Of a stretch of DNA of 52,251 nucleotides, positions 36,081 through 44,290 are shown one piece after another (the stretch's first letter is position 1; each line of letters starts with the position of its first letter). This stretch comes from Candidatus Desulfovibrio intestinipullorum (lineage in GTDB: Bacteria; Desulfobacterota; Desulfovibrionia; Desulfovibrionales; Desulfovibrionaceae). Below the pieces are notes generated by a model, which worked only from the letters and a program-made list of their open reading frames with translations, was not told the origin of the DNA and searched no databases. A program made the position numbers and the translations under genes. Location of the stretch: positions 1 through 52,251 of the forward strand of contig DXHV01000078.1 of the NCBI GenBank assembly GCA_019113165.1, written 5' to 3'.

Positions 36081-36854
36081 CTACTGGAGGATCTGCTGAT
36101 AGAGGGCATGATCCGCATCCTTGAAGACATTGAACACTATGTCCATGTCGGCACCGGTCGCAGCAAGAAAGTCCTGCACTGTGGCCACGGCAATGGCTGC
36201 GGCCTCATCGGCCGGAAAACCGAAGACGCCGGTGGAGATGCAGCAGAAGGCAATGCTGCGCAGATGGTGCTGGCGACCAAGTTCCAGGCAGGAATGGTAG
36301 CAGCTTGCCAGCAGACGGCGGTGCTCGTCCGTGAGTGCGCCGTTCACAATGGGGCCCACCGTATGCAGCACGTAACGGCAGGGCAGGTTCCAGGCCCTGG
36401 TGATGCGGGCCGTGCCCGTGGGCTCGCTGTGGCCTTGCAGGTCCATGAGCCTGGCGCAGGCCAGGCGCAGCTGCATGCCTGCAGCCGTGTGGATGCAGTT
36501 GTCTATGCAGTTGTGACAGGGGATGAAGCAGCCCAGCAGCTCGCTGTTGGCGGCATTGACGATGGCGTCCGTGGCCAGACGGGTGATGTCGCCCTGCCAG
36601 AGAATGAGATGATTCTTCAAGCGAGGCAGGGTGGCCGGATCCACAATGCCCCTGAGTCGTGTCTCTTCCTGCAGGTACGCATCCTGCACGGCAAGCACCT
36701 CATCGGAAATCGGGGCAGGAAGCCGCACGTTCATGAGCGAGCGCAAGAAACTCTTTTTTGCGGCCAGGTTCTGCGGAACCGGCTTGCTGCGCCAAACGGG
36801 ATTTTCTTCCCTGAGGGCCTGGATGAGGAAATCAAGGCGTTCTTCCTGTGCCAT
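36081..36854 (-). CDS. Zinc-type macrodomain protein (ADP-ribosyl hydrolase), SirTM-linked type
   Basis: Macrodomains bind ADP-ribose and many remove it from proteins. This 257-residue protein has a helical N-terminal part (1-80) and then the macro fold: LILWQGDITRLATDAIVNAANS (83-104), LGCFIPCHNCIDNCIHTAAG (107-126), LPCRYVLHTVGP and CISTGVFGFPADEAA (205-219). The Cys/His-rich LGCF...CIH stretch matches the zinc-binding loop of macrodomains encoded beside SirTM genes, which reverse SirTM modification. The ATG at 36854 is preceded by GAGGAG at nine bases. It is first in a same-strand cluster with two sirtuins, so writer and eraser lie together. Confidence 0.9.
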   Translation of the reverse strand: MAQEERLDFLIQALREENPVWRSKPVPQNLAAKKSFLRSLMNVRLPAPISDEVLAVQDAYLQEETRLRGIVDPATLPRLKNHLILWQGDITRLATDAIVNAANSELLGCFIPCHNCIDNCIHTAAGMQLRLACARLMDLQGHSEPTGTARITRAWNLPCRYVLHTVGPIVNGALTDEHRRLLASCYHSCLELGRQHHLRSIAFCCISTGVFGFPADEAAAIAVATVQDFLAATGADMDIVFNVFKDADHALYQQILQ

Positions 36855-37457
36855 GAGCGTGCTCCTCGCAAGAGGTTTGGGGCTTTTCCCCGTGAGGCAG
36901 GTGTTTGTGCTCCTGCAAAAATAGGGGAGCGGAGAGAAGAGTGCAAGAGGACGAGGCAAAAGGCACTCCTCTGGCCGCTCTGCACGGAACAAGGCATGGG
37001 CCTTTGGAGCTGTCTGGAAGCCTGCCCGAAAGCGTGCATCCTGTGCAGACGTGATCACGGTTTGCACGGCTTCCCAGGGTTTCCCTGGCTTTGCGGTCTT
37101 TCGTGGGAGCAGGTCCGCGCCTGAAGCGGTCGTCGCGCCTGAGCCTGCAAAAAATCGGCATTGTACTGGAGCCGTTCTGTCAGGCGTAGGGGAGGTTTTG
37201 AGAGGTCCTTTTCTTCATTTTGCAGATATGAAAGATTTCTTCCAAGAAGAAGGATTGCAGAAGAAGGAGACATAGATATTTCTTTTCTGCTTTTTTGCAG
37301 TTTGTAGTATAAAGTCCATATAGACAGTATGAGATCTTTGTCAAATCTCCGTAATTATGAATATAAATAATTGAGAAGTTGTTGTTTTTCTACTCTCACC
37401 CCTTGAAAAATGTACGGATTTGGGGTATGAAACTTGGAATTCTACAGGAGCGCTGCC
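36855..37457. other. Divergent spacer with an A/T-rich island
   Basis: No gene recognised in the roughly 600 bp between the macrodomain gene and the small Rpn-tail gene. From about 37200 to 37440 the sequence is strikingly A/T-rich for this genome and should contain promoters. One candidate is listed at 37403-37431. Confidence 0.5.
37403..37431 (+). promoter_or_regulatory. Candidate promoter of the small Rpn-tail gene
   Basis: TTGAAA (37403-37408), a 17-bp spacer and TATGAA (37426-37431) lie 27 bp before the ATG at 37458. CAGGAG sits in between as ribosome site. Spacing of all three elements is good. Confidence 0.5.
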
Positions 37458-37736
37458 ATGTCAGGTTCGTCACAACAAAACCGTCTGTGCAAGGGCGCAG
37501 AGCAAGATTTCTTTTCCCAGGATATTTGCAACTATCTGAAGGAACAGAGGGAGAAATCCCTGAACTATCTCGATTCCTGTCTTATCTGCGCTGTCATGAA
37601 GGGAAAGACCGAGGGCAAGAGCGAGGAACGCCGGCGCATTGCCAGAAACCTCAAGCAGCTGGGCATCAGTGACAGCGTGATACGCAAGGCCACGGGGCTG
37701 GACGTGCGCGACGAGGACGGAGAAGAAATCCTGTAG
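37458..37736 (+). CDS. Small protein resembling the C-terminal tail of Rpn (PDDEXK_2) nucleases
   Basis: A 92-residue soluble protein. Its second half (KGKTEGKSEERRRIARNLKQ, then LGISDSVIRKATGL) matches the charged helical tail and final helix-turn-helix-like motif at the C-terminus of Rpn/PD-(D/E)XK transposase-family proteins. The nuclease domain is absent and no upstream sequence encodes it. In some Rpn systems a small product from an internal start, made of the C-terminal domain alone, inhibits the full nuclease. Whether this stand-alone gene does so is inference. CAGGAG lies before the ATG and a T-run terminator follows. It could equally be a fragment left after deletion. Confidence 0.6.
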   Translation: MSGSSQQNRLCKGAEQDFFSQDICNYLKEQREKSLNYLDSCLICAVMKGKTEGKSEERRRIARNLKQLGISDSVIRKATGLDVRDEDGEEIL

Positions 37737-37819
37737 CCGTCCTGGATCCGTTTTGGATCCGTCTTGGGTCCGTCCCTGAAGTCTTCCGGACTCCTGTCCC
37801 GATGCCTGTCTTTTCGTTC

Positions 37820-37865
37820 GGAGCAGATCTGCCTGGCCCTGTGCCGCAGACGAGCTCCTTTTTTT
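37820..37865 (+). terminator. Intrinsic terminator after the small Rpn-tail gene
   Basis: GGAGC (37820-37824) pairs with GCTCC (37854-37858), extended by an inner TCTGC/GCAGA stem, and is followed by seven T residues. A further hairpin GGAGGAC/GTCCTCC (37912-37918 with 37935-37941) serves the opposing gene. Upstream, three 11-bp repeats (about 37742-37774) are present. Confidence 0.65.
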
Positions 37866-37969
37866 GTGCCCGGCCAGAAGGCCCGCTCCCAGGGAAAAGG
37901 GCAAAAAAAGAGGAGGACTCAAGCCTTGTGTGCCGTCCTCCCCGAAAAACTGTTTTGCTGTGTATTTTG

Positions 37970-39076
37970 TTAGGCCTGTTTGGGTGCAGATTCCTCGTAT
38001 TCCCTGCGCAGGCTCTCCATCACTTCATGCACTGTGGTAATGGAGGTGATGCGGCCTACATTGGTGCCGCAGAAGGCAAAGCCTGCCTTCAGGTTGCCGC
38101 GCATGGCACTGAGCAGTGCCAGGGCAATGCAGTAGGGGGTCTTCTCCCTGTTACAGGTCTTCACGCAGTGGTAGATGCAGCGGAAGGGCTTCTTGAGCCC
38201 CTTGCGCGAGGCCTCGATGAAGCTGTTGTCGATGGCACGGCCGGGCATGCCCACGGGCGAGTGGATAATGGTCACGTCCTCGGGCCTGGCATTGACATAG
38301 GCCTGCTTGAAGCGGATGTCGGCATCGCATTCCTCTGTGGCCACAAAGCGGGTGGCCATCTGCACGCCGGAGGCGCCCAGGTTGAGCAGGCGGCGGATGT
38401 CGGCACCCGTGAAGACGCCGCCGCCGGCAATGACAGGCACGGCGCGTCCGCATTTGTCCTCAAGTTCCCTGGCCACATCCACGATGGGCGGCACCAGGTT
38501 TTCCAGGGCAAAGCTTGCGTCTGTCAGCTCGTCTTCCTTGAAGCCCAGATGTCCGCCGGCCTTGGGGCCTTCCACCACAAAGGCGTCCGGGACATAGTTG
38601 AAGTTGCGCATCCACTTTCTGGCAATGATGGAGGCAGCCCTGGCAGAGGAGATGATGGGCACAAGCTTGGTCTTGAAGTCTTCCTTTTTCTGCTCGCAGG
38701 CCTCGTGGAGGTGCTTGGGCAGATCCGTGGGCAGACCGGCACCGGAGAAGATGATGTCTGCGCGGGACTCGATGGCCGTGCGCACCAGCTGGGTGAAGTG
38801 GGTGAGCGCCACCATGATGTTCACGCCGATGATGCCGGAGGTCTTTTCCCTGGCCTTCTGGATTTCCCGGCGCAGGGCACGCATGTTGGCAGCCAGAGGA
38901 TCCTTGGTCACGTCCTTGTCCAGCAGGCCAATCATGGCCCCTGCGATGACACCAATGCCACCTTCGTTGGCGACGGCAGAGGCTAGGCCAGACAGGGAGA
39001 TGCCTACCCCCATGCCACCCTGGACGACAGGCATGGTGGCTGTGAGGTCGCCAATTTTAAGAGAAGGAAGCGTCAT
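37970..39076 (-). CDS. Flavin-dependent oxidoreductase of the nitronate monooxygenase/FabK superfamily
   Basis: A 368-residue FMN TIM-barrel protein. It begins PVVQGGMGVGISLSGLASAVANEGG, with GVIAGAM and GVNIMVAL, the catalytic-His region EGPKAGGHLGF, the phosphate loop PVIAGGGVFTGADI and GASGVQMATRFVATEEC, all in family order. A C-terminal extension with spaced cysteines (CIYHCVKTCNREKTPYC) is seen in anaerobe members and may bind metal. Family members oxidise nitronates or act as enoyl-ACP reductases; the motifs do not separate these. The ATG at 39076 has AGGAGG upstream and excludes a hydrophobic-looking upstream extension of the frame. It stands alone on its strand. Confidence 0.85.
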   Translation of the reverse strand: MTLPSLKIGDLTATMPVVQGGMGVGISLSGLASAVANEGGIGVIAGAMIGLLDKDVTKDPLAANMRALRREIQKAREKTSGIIGVNIMVALTHFTQLVRTAIESRADIIFSGAGLPTDLPKHLHEACEQKKEDFKTKLVPIISSARAASIIARKWMRNFNYVPDAFVVEGPKAGGHLGFKEDELTDASFALENLVPPIVDVARELEDKCGRAVPVIAGGGVFTGADIRRLLNLGASGVQMATRFVATEECDADIRFKQAYVNARPEDVTIIHSPVGMPGRAIDNSFIEASRKGLKKPFRCIYHCVKTCNREKTPYCIALALLSAMRGNLKAGFAFCGTNVGRITSITTVHEVMESLRREYEESAPKQA

Positions 39077-39240
39077 AGATCCTCCTGAGAAGAACAGCAC
39101 CGGCGTGCTGCCCGTGGTATGCAGCTGCAAGAACGTAAGGCATGTCTGCGGCAAAAGAGTACAAAAAATGTTCCAGAAAAACAAAGTGAATGCGTTTTTG
39201 TACACAAAGTGACAAAAAAAGGCAAATCCTGTGACAGTCC

Positions 39241-40083
39241 TCAGACGGCCGGGACTGACAACAGGGCATCAAGTTCGGCGAGCAGCCTGTCCCTGGCAGG
39301 GCCGTAGATGTGGTCGGGCAGCTGGCCGAGCAGGCGCCGCGCGTGGCCGGCTTCGGTCAGCCTCTGGCGCGAGGTGGCAAAGCTGAGGCTGAATATCCAG
39401 GTGCCCAGCAGCAGGCGGAAGTCGTTCACACTGGCCAGATCCGTGTAGCTGGCCACCCGGCCTGTCAGGGCACAGTCAAGCACCGTCTGCGAGAAGAGAT
39501 CCGGATCGTCCGGCAGGCTCAGCACCACGGTGGGCGAGTAGGGGCCGGGCCTTGAGAGGTGCTCGTCCATGACCCGCAAAATGTCCAGCTTGTCGGCATC
39601 GCGCACCACTTCTGTCACCTTGGCCACATCACAGGGCAGGTGTTCGGGCAGGGCAAAGGCATTGTGCAGGGCCACGGCCCTGGTGACAGCCGTGCGGACA
39701 AGGGGCTCGCAGGACAGGACCTGGTAGTGCTCCACCAGGGCAGCACCCAGCTCGCCGTGATTGCAGGAGTCGGCATCCTTGAAGGTGTGCCAGGTGCGGT
39801 ACTGGGCGAAGCGGGCGAGGTCATGGTAGAGGGCCGCGAGCAGGCAGGCCCTGGTCAGGGGCGCCGCAAAGCCCTCGCCCTGACAGATGGCGCGGGCATG
39901 CTCGAGCACCCTGAAGGTATGCTCGACCTTGAGCTCTTCAGGGCCCCTTTCAAAGGGGCAGACCTCGAGCTCCAGGCCGGTGTAGGCCCTGAACCACGTC
40001 TCGTGGGAGCCGATGTCCAGGGGATCCCGGGAACGCTCGGGCAGAGGCGGCAGGGCAAAGGGACAGGTGGGAATGGTGTTCAT
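39241..40083 (-). CDS. HD-domain phosphohydrolase-like protein
   Basis: A 280-residue soluble protein with the metal-binding HD pattern: EHTFRVLEHARAIC (His), LLAALYHDLARF (HD) and VRDADKLDILRVM (Asp). HD proteins cleave phosphate esters of nucleotides or second messengers; the actual substrate is unknown here. The CNHGELGAALV segment before the third motif is common in this subgroup. The ATG at 40083 matches where homology begins but lacks a strong ribosome site; the frame runs open further upstream. There is no close operon partner. Confidence 0.8.
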   Translation of the reverse strand: MNTIPTCPFALPPLPERSRDPLDIGSHETWFRAYTGLELEVCPFERGPEELKVEHTFRVLEHARAICQGEGFAAPLTRACLLAALYHDLARFAQYRTWHTFKDADSCNHGELGAALVEHYQVLSCEPLVRTAVTRAVALHNAFALPEHLPCDVAKVTEVVRDADKLDILRVMDEHLSRPGPYSPTVVLSLPDDPDLFSQTVLDCALTGRVASYTDLASVNDFRLLLGTWIFSLSFATSRQRLTEAGHARRLLGQLPDHIYGPARDRLLAELDALLSVPAV

Positions 40084-40959
40084 GGCTGTCGGGATGTTCT
40101 GGCACGGCAGGCAGACAAGGGCGCAGAAGAATGTGCAGAAGGGGTATGAACTGCGCCGACAATCCTGCAGGCAGAGGCGCAGGGTCTTTGTTGCTGAACC
40201 TGCTGGTCCTGTTGATTGGGGAACAACAGTGGAAGCATGAAGAGAACCCATGGGGAACTCGGAAGAACAGCAAAAAGGCACGCTGCAGGAAGGGGGGCAA
40301 AAAGCCTGCTCCAGACTTGGGAAGCGTAGCGCAAAAGGACATGACACTCAAGGCGATTCACAGCGCCGGACCGCCGCAGTCTCAGAAGCTGACAGGCCCT
40401 GCTCACTGGAAAAGAGCCATGGGACGCCCTGATCTGCACATTTTGGGATCGGCAGCCGGCATGTGCTCAAGGGGCGTGCCTTTTGAAACGTGAGCAGGTA
40501 CACCAGGAATATGAGCCTGAAAAGATGCCAGAAACAAGGTACGCTGCTCTTGTCACCAGTCTGTGAAGAGGCAGTGTCGATTGGTCTTCCATTTGTACAG
40601 GACGATGACAGAACAGGGACAGAATGAAGGCCACACAAAAGAGACAGAACTTCCAGCCAGGGACATGACAAACTGCAAAAGATCTTGTCCTCTCGTGGCA
40701 ACTTGTGGCAACAGGCGACGGGCATTTTTCGCAAAGTACAAAGCCTGTGTTCAACGAAGAGCCCAAAAGATGCGGATGCCGGGAGCGGACTCTGCGAGAT
40801 GGGGAGAGCACCCTCTGCAAAAGGCACAGTCCGGGGCGTGTGCTGCTTCCCGAAAGTGGGCAGTTTCCGAGTCCCGGTCAGCCCTTGAGAGGCACCGGGA
40901 CTCGTCTTCCTGACTCGGCTCTCGGATTTGTCAGCCGGAGCCCGTCTCGCAAGGCCTGC
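40084..40959. other. Spacer of about 880 bp, no gene recognised
   Basis: The stretch between the HD gene and addB has several unsupported open frames. GC is lower around 40500-40760. Near addB is an 11-bp perfect stem (40868-40878 with 40894-40904). Confidence 0.4.
40868..40904 (-). terminator. Likely terminator of addAB
   Basis: CGAGTCCCGGT (40868-40878) pairs with ACCGGGACTCG (40894-40904). It lies 56 bp past the addB stop in the direction of transcription. No T-run is present. Confidence 0.5.
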
Positions 40960-43900
40960 TCAGCTCTGGCACAGGGTGGCAAAGTCGCACCTGGCGCAGT
41001 ACTCCGCATCGCGCAGCTGCAGCAGTTCCTCGCTCGTCTGCATGTGCATGACAACCAGGCTCACCAGGTACTGGCAGAGCTCCATGGCCCTTTCCTTGAG
41101 CTCCTCTGCGTCCGCCTTCTTCCTTGCGCGGAAGAAGGACGTCTCCCTGCCTTCATGCGCCAGGGCCACGAAGGCGGCATCGGCCAGGGAGCCGCCGGGC
41201 CAGGTCAGGGTGTCCTTCCTGCCCTTCCTGCGACCGCGCAGGCGCAGGGAGGTCTGGCGGCACATGGTCACGTAGCAGGGCAGCTGCACGCTGGCGGCAT
41301 AGTCGCGCAAAAAGAGAAAGAGCGTGTCGAGCTCGGCCCTGTCGGCGGCGTCCACATGGCTTGCCGAGGTCACGTCCTTCACCCTGGCAAAGAAGTCGTC
41401 CTGCAGCCAGAGCCCGGGGCTGATGCCGGGCAGGCGCTTGCTCGTCTTGTAGTCCAGCACCACCAGGCCTGCCGGCCGCTTGTCCAGGCGGTCTATGCGG
41501 CCTTCCAGGAGCAGGCTTGTGCCGGCCACGTCAATGCTTGCCTGCATGGTGTACTCGAGCAGCACGGGGTTGATGTCCTCGGGCTGGTTTTCGATGTACT
41601 TCCTGAGCTTGCGCACGGCCACGGCCTCCAGCATGGCCAGGCTTTCCGGGGGCAGGGTCTCCTTGAGCAGGCAGGAGGGATCGTGCAGGGTATTTTCGAA
41701 GAGGGCCACCAGCTCCTCGGCCGCAGCCTCGCGATCGGGCAGGTTGCTGCCCAGGTGCGCTCCGTGAAAGTCCTCCAGCACCTTGTGGATGAGGGTGCCC
41801 ACGCCCAGGGAATCGTCGCCCTCGTTGACCATGGCAAGGGGCCGCAGTCTGGCCAGCCGTCTGAAGCCGAAGGCCAGGGGGCATTCCAGGTACTTGTCCA
41901 GGGCCGAGGGCGAGAGCGGGCAGGTGCCGGCGGTCAGGGTTTCCTGCAGGGCCAGGGCCGTGCGCTGCACAAGCTTCAGGGATCGCGGCACGGGCGGCAT
42001 GGGCGTGAGGGCGCAGGAGACGACCTGAAGGGGCGGCTCGCCCGGGGTGAAGACGCGCTGCGCTGCCAGCTCCTGCTGCCAGATGTACTCTTCCACAAAG
42101 CGGCTGCGGCTCTTCTTGCCGTCAAAGAGGTAGGTTCTGGTAATGCCTTCCTGCCAGTAGAAGCTCACATGCCCTGAGCTCTGGCAGAGTCTGTGCAGGG
42201 CATAGCCAAGCTCCAGATCGCCCTCGTTGAGATCCGGCAGACCCAGGACGGCGCGCAGGGAGTCCGGCAGCAGGGGATCGTGCTGCCTGGCGCCTGGCAG
42301 GCAGTCGTCCGTGGCCTCCAGCACGCAGACGCGATCAAAGGAGAGCAGGGTGCTCTCCAGCACGTTGAGCACCTGCAGGGGCGCCTGGGCCGGGTTGCGG
42401 TGCACGATGCGGCGGCTGCCCTGTTCGTTTTCCTGCACCGTGCTGGAGCCCGGCTCGAAGGAGAGGTAGCGGCTGCGGCAGAGGGTCTCGAAGATGCGGG
42501 CAAGGCTTGCCAGACCAAGGGTGTGCCCGGCCATGAGGGTGTGGCGCAGCTCGGGGATGATGGTGTGCTCCACATGAAAGAGCGCCTCCATGTCCACGGG
42601 CGAGGTGCTGCGCAAAAGGCTGCCGCGCCTTTGCACGTAGTCGCAGACCCTCTGCAGGGCATCGGCCAGATCCCTGGTCCCTGCCAGCTGTGCAAAGCCC
42701 GAGACAAAGACCTCGAGAAATTCCTGCAGACCCTGTACCTCGTCTTCGTGGTCGTCAAAGGTCTCGGCCTTGAGCACGTCGGCAAAGGGCTCGATGAAGC
42801 GCAGGCCGTGGCAGAGCTGGACGCGGTAGCGGCGCAGGGCCGGCAGAAGCGAGGCGCCGTCCGGGCCGGTGAGGCCTGCGAGCAGGGGCGCGTCCACGCA
42901 GGAGAGCAGGCCCTTCCAGTGGTAGCGGCCCTCGTCGTCCCTGTTGGTCTGCAGGGCCAGCACGTCGTGGAGGAACTGGAAGACCGGGGTGTCGGCCAGG
43001 CTGAAGCCCAGGGCAATGTTGAGATCCTCGCGCCTGGAGGCCGGAATGTGGTGGAGCAGGGGCATGAGCAGGGAGGCCCTGGGCAGGATGAGGGCCGTCT
43101 GGCCAGAAGATCCTGTGCCCCGGGCCGTCTGTGCCTGGCCGCCCTGCGTCTGATCGCCCGGATCCTGCTCGGGCTGTGTCTGGCCGTCCTGATCCTGCCC
43201 GTCTGGATCCTGTCTGTCCGAATCGGATCCTTCCTCCTGTCCGTTCGGCTGACCGGCCAGTTCGGCACTCAGTGCCTCAAGCTGGGAGTGGAGGTCATAG
43301 CCCGAGAGGAAGGAGAAGGTGGGCCGCTCTTCCCGTGCTCCGGCCTCTGTCTGTGCCGCAGCCTGCCCTTCGGCCCGGGCTTGTGCGGGCTGCACAAGTT
43401 CCGTGTCCGCCTGCCAGGCCTCTATCCACTGCACATGGCGCTGGCAGATCCAGTGGGCCTGGTGGCGGCGTTCGGGATCGGCCACCAGGGGATCGGTGTG
43501 CAGGCAGACCTGGGCGCCGGCCTCCCACAGGCGTCTGAGCAGGCGCTCCTGTGTGGTAGAGAGTGTGTGAAAGCCCATGATGAAGACGGGCCTGCGGGCT
43601 GTGGGTGTGAGCTGCGAGGGCAGGGGCGCGTCGGGATTGTTTTCCAGATGCGTGGCCAGCTCGTGGAGGATGAGGCCTTCGGTGGTGAGGTTGCGGCTGC
43701 GCAGGGCATCCAGATAGGTGCGGCTCACGAGGCCCAGCGATTCCAGCACCTGCGCTGCCGCCGGCAGGACCTCGTCCTCGCAGGCCAGCACGTCGGCAGG
43801 CTCTATGCCCTGCTCGAGGAGCTCGTCGATAAGGCTGGCAATCTTCTCGCCCCAGGGCAGAAAGGCGTCCAGGTCCATGCGGGCCAGGTTCTGGCCCGCC

Positions 43901-44274
43901 TTCTGCCTGCTTGCCGCCCCGTCCGCAGCATCGTCCGTATCGCCCAATTCGTCCGGATCGGGCTCCCTGTCCGGCAGGCTCTGCACGGCCTCGTGGAGCA
44001 GGGTCACGGCATCGAGCATGGAGGCAGGTTCCGGCCTTGTGCGTACAAGGTCGGCGTGCCAGAGCCGGATCACGTCGTTCAGGGACATGAGCCTTGGCAG
44101 GACGGCCGCCCTGCCGTCCCGGGCATAGAGGACCTGCAGATACTGCCAGGGCCTGCAGGTGGGCGAGATGAGCAGGGGCACGTCCAGGGGGCTTGTGCGC
44201 AGGGATTCGGCACAGGCCTTGAACTGCGGCAGAAAGGGCTCCTTCCAGGAAAAGATGCGGATGGGATTGTGCAT
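40960..44274 (-). CDS. addB: AddB-like helicase/nuclease subunit
   Basis: AddB pairs with AddA to resect double-strand breaks for recombination. The 1104-residue protein has a degenerate helicase-like N-terminal half and a C-terminal PD-(D/E)XK nuclease: GTLIHKVLEDFH (about 825), EGRIDRL and LVVLDYKTSK (about 935). An upstream Cys in YLECPLAFGF together with YCARCDFATLC at the very end gives the four cysteines of the AddB 4Fe-4S site. A Gln/Asp/Gly-rich insert lies at about 330-390. The ATG at 44274 has AAAGGAG upstream and sits 16 bp after the addA stop, so the two are one operon. The frame is open upstream only as an overlap with addA. Confidence 0.88.
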   Translation of the reverse strand: MHNPIRIFSWKEPFLPQFKACAESLRTSPLDVPLLISPTCRPWQYLQVLYARDGRAAVLPRLMSLNDVIRLWHADLVRTRPEPASMLDAVTLLHEAVQSLPDREPDPDELGDTDDAADGAASRQKAGQNLARMDLDAFLPWGEKIASLIDELLEQGIEPADVLACEDEVLPAAAQVLESLGLVSRTYLDALRSRNLTTEGLILHELATHLENNPDAPLPSQLTPTARRPVFIMGFHTLSTTQERLLRRLWEAGAQVCLHTDPLVADPERRHQAHWICQRHVQWIEAWQADTELVQPAQARAEGQAAAQTEAGAREERPTFSFLSGYDLHSQLEALSAELAGQPNGQEEGSDSDRQDPDGQDQDGQTQPEQDPGDQTQGGQAQTARGTGSSGQTALILPRASLLMPLLHHIPASRREDLNIALGFSLADTPVFQFLHDVLALQTNRDDEGRYHWKGLLSCVDAPLLAGLTGPDGASLLPALRRYRVQLCHGLRFIEPFADVLKAETFDDHEDEVQGLQEFLEVFVSGFAQLAGTRDLADALQRVCDYVQRRGSLLRSTSPVDMEALFHVEHTIIPELRHTLMAGHTLGLASLARIFETLCRSRYLSFEPGSSTVQENEQGSRRIVHRNPAQAPLQVLNVLESTLLSFDRVCVLEATDDCLPGARQHDPLLPDSLRAVLGLPDLNEGDLELGYALHRLCQSSGHVSFYWQEGITRTYLFDGKKSRSRFVEEYIWQQELAAQRVFTPGEPPLQVVSCALTPMPPVPRSLKLVQRTALALQETLTAGTCPLSPSALDKYLECPLAFGFRRLARLRPLAMVNEGDDSLGVGTLIHKVLEDFHGAHLGSNLPDREAAAEELVALFENTLHDPSCLLKETLPPESLAMLEAVAVRKLRKYIENQPEDINPVLLEYTMQASIDVAGTSLLLEGRIDRLDKRPAGLVVLDYKTSKRLPGISPGLWLQDDFFARVKDVTSASHVDAADRAELDTLFLFLRDYAASVQLPCYVTMCRQTSLRLRGRRKGRKDTLTWPGGSLADAAFVALAHEGRETSFFRARKKADAEELKERAMELCQYLVSLVVMHMQTSEELLQLRDAEYCARCDFATLCQS

Positions 44275-44290
44275 GGGAACTCCTTTGTGC

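Noticed and set aside
40131..40913. Frames in the spacer between the HD gene and addB
   Set aside because: None has a ribosome site or recognisable domain; they cross the addB terminator or the HD gene's 5' end.
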